From the NCBI GenBank assembly GCA_046541875.1, contig JBKHCL010000114.1, positions 1-9,759 of the forward strand: a stretch of 9,759 bases of DNA, read 5' to 3'. This DNA comes from CAZFPT01 sp046541875. GTDB taxonomy: Bacteria; Planctomycetota; Phycisphaerae; SM23-33. The notes beneath the pieces are model-generated. The model did no database searches. It was given only the letters and a program-made list of their open reading frames with translations, and was not told the origin of the DNA. Shown here one piece after another: positions 6,773 to 9,759 of the stretch (positions are counted from its first letter, which is position 1; every line of letters begins with the position of its first letter). The position numbers were made by a program, and so were the translations under genes.

Positions 6773-6821
6773 TAGCGCGGCCTTCCAGGCCGTGTCTGTA
6801 TGGCCACGATGCCCATGCCAC
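6773..6821 (+). repeat. Palindromic repeat unit 2 (49 bases)
   Basis: Second copy of the unit at 6681. The hairpin is CGGCCT-TCC-AGGCCG (6778-6792): compared with unit 1, one stem pair is changed on both sides (G-C to C-G), keeping the pairing. The tetramer GTAG (6772-6775) stands just 5' of the stem, as in REP elements mobilised by Y1 REP-associated transposases. No transposase is present in the window. Confidence 0.75.
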
Positions 6822-6874
6822 CAACCGGGCTGCCTCCTGCTTCGCTCTTCGAGCTTCGGCGGGCACAGACCTGG

Positions 6875-6904
6875 GCACCCAGCCAATAGTCCGAGCACCC
6901 AGCC
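6875..6904 (+). repeat. Two 10-base direct repeats before mutS2
   Basis: GCACCCAGCC occurs at 6875-6884 and 6895-6904, exactly 20 bases apart (about two helical turns), starting 54 bases upstream of the mutS2 -10 box. It could be a protein-binding pair or part of the dispersed repeat at 6900-6919. Function is not shown. Confidence 0.4.
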
Positions 6905-6919
6905 TTTCTGCCGCGGGGC
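6900..6919 (+). repeat. Short dispersed repeat, copy 2
   Basis: Matches 4412-4431 at 19 of 20 bases. It lies immediately upstream of the mutS2 extended -10 region, so it is part of the promoter-proximal DNA here, whereas the other copy lies after a gene end. Confidence 0.45.
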
Positions 6920-6925
6920 CGGGCG

Positions 6926-6934
6926 TGCTATAAT
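6926..6934 (+). promoter_or_regulatory. Extended -10 promoter (TGCTATAAT) of mutS2, likely leaderless
   Basis: TGCTATAAT is an extended -10 element with a perfect TATAAT (6929-6934). Only six C residues separate it from GTG 6941, so transcription should start at about the GTG itself. There is no convincing -35 element and no Shine-Dalgarno. Confidence 0.6.
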
Positions 6935-6940
6935 CCCCCC

Positions 6941-9490
6941 GTGGATTCCTTCACCCTGGACAAGATCGAGTTCGATCAGCTGCGCGAGTTGCTCAGCGGG
7001 TTCTGCGCCTGCTCGCTGGGGCGTTCGCTCGCGCTGCGCATCACGCCGTCGCGGAACGTCGAGACCATCGCACGTTGGCAGGAGCAGACCGCCCAGATGG
7101 TCGACGTCCTTCGGGACGTCGGGCTGCCGCCCTTCGGGGGGATTGCGGACATCCGCGGCGCTCTGGACCGCACCAAACCCGGCGGCGGGGCGACCGGCGA
7201 GGAATACGCCCAGATCGCCGCGACGCTGGAAGGCTCTTCGCGCGTGCGGGAGTTCCTCGTGGGGCTGGAAGACCGCTTCGACGCACTCGCCGAACTGGGC
7301 GGACAGCTCGCCCCCTTCGGCGAACTGGTCGAAGCGATCCGCCACGTTGTGGGCAGCGACGGGCACGTGCTGGACACGGCCTCCCGTCGTCTGGCGGAGA
7401 TCCGCCGCGAGATGGACCGCCTCGATCGTGAGATTCACGAGGTCGCCCACAGCTACGTGCGCAATCCCGACGTCGCCCGCCTGCTGACCAACCCCAACGT
7501 CACGCTGCACGGCGACCGGTACGTCCTGCCGGTCCGCGCCGACCATCGAGGCCGACTGCCCGGAGTGGTGCATCGTGCCAGCAACACCGGGGCTACGGTG
7601 TTTGTCGAACCCAACGCCTGCGTCACGCTGAACAACGAATTGGCCGACCAGCGCGACCACGAGCGGCGGGAGGTGAATCGCCTGCTGACCGAGTTGGGGC
7701 TCCGCGTGAGCAAGCAGGCCGACGCCATCGGCAATGCCCTTCGCCTGCTTTCGCAGATCGACCTGCTTCAGGCCAAGGCCCAGTACGCCTACCAGAACGA
7801 CATGGTCCGCCCCCAACTCAACGAAAGCGGCCAGCTGCTGCTGCCCAATGCGCGACATCCGCTGTTGGTCGCCCAGGCCCGCCGGCAGGAGAAGGAGGGC
7901 ATCGACCCGGAGAAACGCCACCCGGTGGTCCCCATCGACGTTCGGCTGGGGCAGGATTTCGACCTGCTGGTGATTACCGGCTCGAACACCGGCGGTAAGA
8001 CGGTCGCGCTGAAAACCGTCGCCCTGCTGGTGGTCATGCACCAGACGGGCATGCACATTCCCGCCTCGCGGGGCGCTGAGCTGCCGGTGTTTCACGACGT
8101 GCTGATCGACATCGGCGACGAGCAATCGCTCCAGCAGTCGCTGAGCACATTCGGCGGGCACCTCAAACGCCTCAAGTACATTCTCAACAAGGCCGGCAAG
8201 TCGTCGCTGGTGTTGCTCGACGAACTCGGCGCGGGTACCGACCCGGACGAGGGCGGCGCCATCGGCCAGGCGGTGCTGGACGAACTGCGGCGCATCGGGT
8301 GTGTGGGGATGATCTCCACGCACCTGTCGGTACTGAAGGCGTACGCGTTCACCCACGATCGCGTGGACAACGCCTCGGTGGAGTTCGATACCGGGACGCT
8401 CTCGCCGACGTATCGGCTGTTGATCGGTCAGCCGGGCGAATCGCATGCGATTACGGTTGCCCGGCGCATGGGCCTGCCGCGGCGGGTGACCGGTGAAGCG
8501 AAGCAATATCTCTCGCGTCAGGGCAAGCAGTTCTCCAAGGCGATCCGCGCGACGGCCGAGGTTCGCAAAAACGCCGAAGACGCCCGCGCCGAGGCGCATC
8601 AGGCGAGGGAGGCTGCCCACTCCCAGCGGGAGGATTACGAAGAGAAACTCGCCGACGTCAAGCATCTCCGCCAGGAACTGCTCGATTGGCTGGCTGGCCT
8701 GCCGGACCTTCAGCCGGGCGACGCGGTTGCGGTTCCCTCGATGAGAAAGACCGGTTCGCTCGTTCGCCTCGAGCTGCATCGGCAGGTGGCCGTCGTGGAA
8801 GTGGACGGGCTGACGGTGGAGGTCCCGCTGGGCGAGTTGATGCCCGCGCTCGGCCAGGACGCCGTCCGACGGGACGCGGTGCGACGGCGCAGGCAGCGCG
8901 AGGAAGACCAGCAACGGGCAGCCGACGCCCGCCGGGAGGCGGAGACGATCAAGCAGGAATACGAGAAGACGCTCACGCAACAGCGGGACCGCGCCAAACG
9001 CTTCGACCGCTGGCTGGGTGCGATCGGACGGATGTCGCCCGGCGACGAGGTCCCCATCGCCCGCAAGCCGGGCAAGGCGATTCTGACCGGGATCGATCCG
9101 TCCGGGCTGAAAGCCACCGTGCGCACCGGCGAGGGCGAGGAAATGACGCTTTCGCTGCAGGACCTGTTTCCGCAGACCGGTCCGTTCTCGCAGGCCGCCC
9201 GAGAGGCAGGCGGAAAGGGAAAACGGCGCGCGGGGTCGAAGCGATCATCCGATCAGGGCACCAGCGACCAGCCGATTCGGCGCCCGCGTCCGGACAGCAA
9301 AAAGGCTCAACAGAACGTGCGCAAGGTCCTGCAGGTCGAGCCCGGCGAGCCGGTCTTCGTCGTGCCGTTCAACCAACGGGCCACGCTGATCCGCATCGAC
9401 CGCCAGAAGGACCAGGCGATCGTGCAGGCCGGCGCGTTCGAGATGCAGGTCGCCCTGGCCGACCTTGCCCCGGTGACGCTGCGCAAGTGA
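6941..9490 (+). CDS. mutS2: MutS2 ATPase lacking the Smr domain, with three C-terminal KOW-like repeats
   Basis: An 849-residue MutS2-family ATPase (B. subtilis MutS2 is about 785). Relatives act on branched DNA and on collided ribosomes. The N-terminus (FTLDKIEFDQLRELL, SLGRSLAL) is typical, as is the RGRLPGVVHRASNTGATVFVEP segment. The ATPase has Walker A GSNTGGKT (347-354), the DEQSLQQSLSTFGGHLKRL signature, Walker B LVLLDE (423-428), GAGTDPDEG, and the STH histidine H461. A charged coiled coil follows (~510-585). Then come three similar ~50-residue segments starting PGDAV (592), PGDEV (700) and PGEPV (801), each ending in a pattern like L-x-[ED/D]-L-x-P; the first resembles the usual MutS2 KOW domain. 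They are joined by charged linkers. The protein stops right after the third, with no LDLRG or HGKG of an Smr nuclease domain, and none appears in other frames downstream. Start is GTG 6941, family-like and leaderless-looking. Confidence 0.94.
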   Translation: MDSFTLDKIEFDQLRELLSGFCACSLGRSLALRITPSRNVETIARWQEQTAQMVDVLRDVGLPPFGGIADIRGALDRTKPGGGATGEEYAQIAATLEGSSRVREFLVGLEDRFDALAELGGQLAPFGELVEAIRHVVGSDGHVLDTASRRLAEIRREMDRLDREIHEVAHSYVRNPDVARLLTNPNVTLHGDRYVLPVRADHRGRLPGVVHRASNTGATVFVEPNACVTLNNELADQRDHERREVNRLLTELGLRVSKQADAIGNALRLLSQIDLLQAKAQYAYQNDMVRPQLNESGQLLLPNARHPLLVAQARRQEKEGIDPEKRHPVVPIDVRLGQDFDLLVITGSNTGGKTVALKTVALLVVMHQTGMHIPASRGAELPVFHDVLIDIGDEQSLQQSLSTFGGHLKRLKYILNKAGKSSLVLLDELGAGTDPDEGGAIGQAVLDELRRIGCVGMISTHLSVLKAYAFTHDRVDNASVEFDTGTLSPTYRLLIGQPGESHAITVARRMGLPRRVTGEAKQYLSRQGKQFSKAIRATAEVRKNAEDARAEAHQAREAAHSQREDYEEKLADVKHLRQELLDWLAGLPDLQPGDAVAVPSMRKTGSLVRLELHRQVAVVEVDGLTVEVPLGELMPALGQDAVRRDAVRRRRQREEDQQRAADARREAETIKQEYEKTLTQQRDRAKRFDRWLGAIGRMSPGDEVPIARKPGKAILTGIDPSGLKATVRTGEGEEMTLSLQDLFPQTGPFSQAAREAGGKGKRRAGSKRSSDQGTSDQPIRRPRPDSKKAQQNVRKVLQVEPGEPVFVVPFNQRATLIRIDRQKDQAIVQAGAFEMQVALADLAPVTLRK

Positions 9491-9544
9491 GAGCAGTTGT
9501 TCCGCCGGCAAACCACCTCGGTTCCCCGGGTACCACACACTCAC

Positions 9545-9600
9545 GCGAACCGGGCGCATCTCCATGTTCTGAATCGCTGAGCTCGATCGCGGTGGTTCGC
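9545..9600. repeat. 7-bp inverted repeat downstream of mutS2
   Basis: GCGAACC (9545-9551) and GGTTCGC (9594-9600) face each other across 42 bases. This lies in the 269-base gap after mutS2, which contains no recognisable gene and no clear T-tract terminator. It may bound another small repeat element or be chance in GC-rich DNA. Confidence 0.3.
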
Positions 9601-9618
9601 CAGCCCTACGCCACAACT

Positions 9619-9649
9619 CCGGTGCCACCGGCGTGTCCCCGCGCCGGTG
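9619..9649 (+). repeat. Alternative GC-rich hairpins, possible diverged third repeat unit
   Basis: Two overlapping folds are possible: CCGGT-GCC-ACCGG (9619-9631), with the short stem and 3-base loop of the units at 6681 and 6773, or CACCGGCG (9626-9633) with CGCCGGTG (9642-9649). As in those units it is followed by CGTGTC-like sequence and then CCCATGCCAC. The overall match is weak, so kinship rests on architecture. Confidence 0.45.
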
Positions 9650-9653
9650 CGTT

Positions 9654-9689
9654 CCCATGCCACGAAAAGCTCCCACCGTAAGGTGGGGG
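9654..9689 (+). repeat. CCCATGCCACGAA plus 8-bp hairpin module, copy 2
   Basis: The 13-mer at 9654-9666 is identical to 6720-6732. The hairpin CTCCCACC-GTAA-GGTGGGGG (9670-9689) has one G-T wobble relative to the copy at 6738-6757. Same order and same strand as the copy upstream of mutS2. Confidence 0.7.
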
Positions 9690-9693
9690 AAAG

Positions 9694-9755
9694 AACGGCC
9701 ATAACCGTTTGCAGGAGTTTCCGCCCGCAACAAGTTGCGGGCCCTACGGTCGTAG
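9694..9755 (+). repeat. Further hairpins at the window edge
   Basis: Three more inverted repeats stand in a row: AACGG/CCGTT (9694-9698, 9705-9709), a strong 8-bp GCCCGCAA-CAAG-TTGCGGGC (9723-9742), and CTACG/CGTAG (9744-9748, 9751-9755). The last bases, GTAGCACG (9752-9759), match the start of the unit at 6681 for seven bases (TAGCACG), so another unit may continue beyond the window. Confidence 0.6.
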
Positions 9756-9759
9756 CACG

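Noticed and set aside
6681..6821. The repeat units as a possible CRISPR array
   Set aside because: Only two copies, with diverged hairpins, a 92-base period and no uniform spacers or cas genes; they fit palindromic intergenic repeats instead.
6680..8980. 766-codon open frame on the minus strand opposite mutS2
   Set aside because: Same codon-register shadow of mutS2, running on into the intergenic repeats. It would start inside mutS2 and has no recognisable domain.

Overview
The window looks like chromosomal DNA from a GC-rich planctomycete, most likely a Phycisphaerae-type lineage. This is an inference from three things. There is an exported protein with a C-terminal VPEP–hydrophobic–RRRR sorting tail. 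It lies beside a XylR-type (LacI-like sensor plus AraC-type HTH) regulator. The intergenic gaps hold many small GC-rich hairpin repeats. No rRNA or marker gene is present, so the taxonomy is tentative.

Layout. At 127-1506 (minus) is a complete NADP-type glutamate dehydrogenase (gdhA) with a hairpin terminator just beyond it (39-69). A 231-base gap separates it from a divergently transcribed 874-residue protein (1738-4362, plus). That protein combines a KaiC/RecA-like N-terminal region without a Walker A motif, a PEP-synthase-type ATP-binding domain, and a conserved C-terminal GPGRWG domain. It lacks the phosphohistidine and PEP-binding domains of true PEP synthase or PPDK. It converges on a PEP-CTERM protein gene (4551-5324, minus), whose terminator hairpin lies between the two. 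A XylR-like regulator (5503-6654, plus) is divergent from the PEP-CTERM gene across 178 bases. Last comes mutS2 (6941-9490, plus).

The gaps on both sides of mutS2 (6655-6940 and 9491-9759) are filled with short palindromic repeats. Two copies of a 49-base unit lie 92 bases apart and keep the same hairpin through a compensatory base-pair change. A shared module of 13 bases plus an 8-bp hairpin occurs on both sides of mutS2.

Points of interest. The MutS2 has no Smr domain and ends in what look like three KOW/SH3-like repeats. The XylR-like gene and mutS2 each have a perfect TATAAT only 6-8 bases before the start codon and no Shine-Dalgarno, which suggests leaderless mRNAs. Four TGTCG/CGACA sites surround the regulator promoter. 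I found no CRISPR array, tRNA, rRNA, transposase or defence operon. The genes are mostly housekeeping or accessory single units, and I do not see one coherent new multi-gene system.
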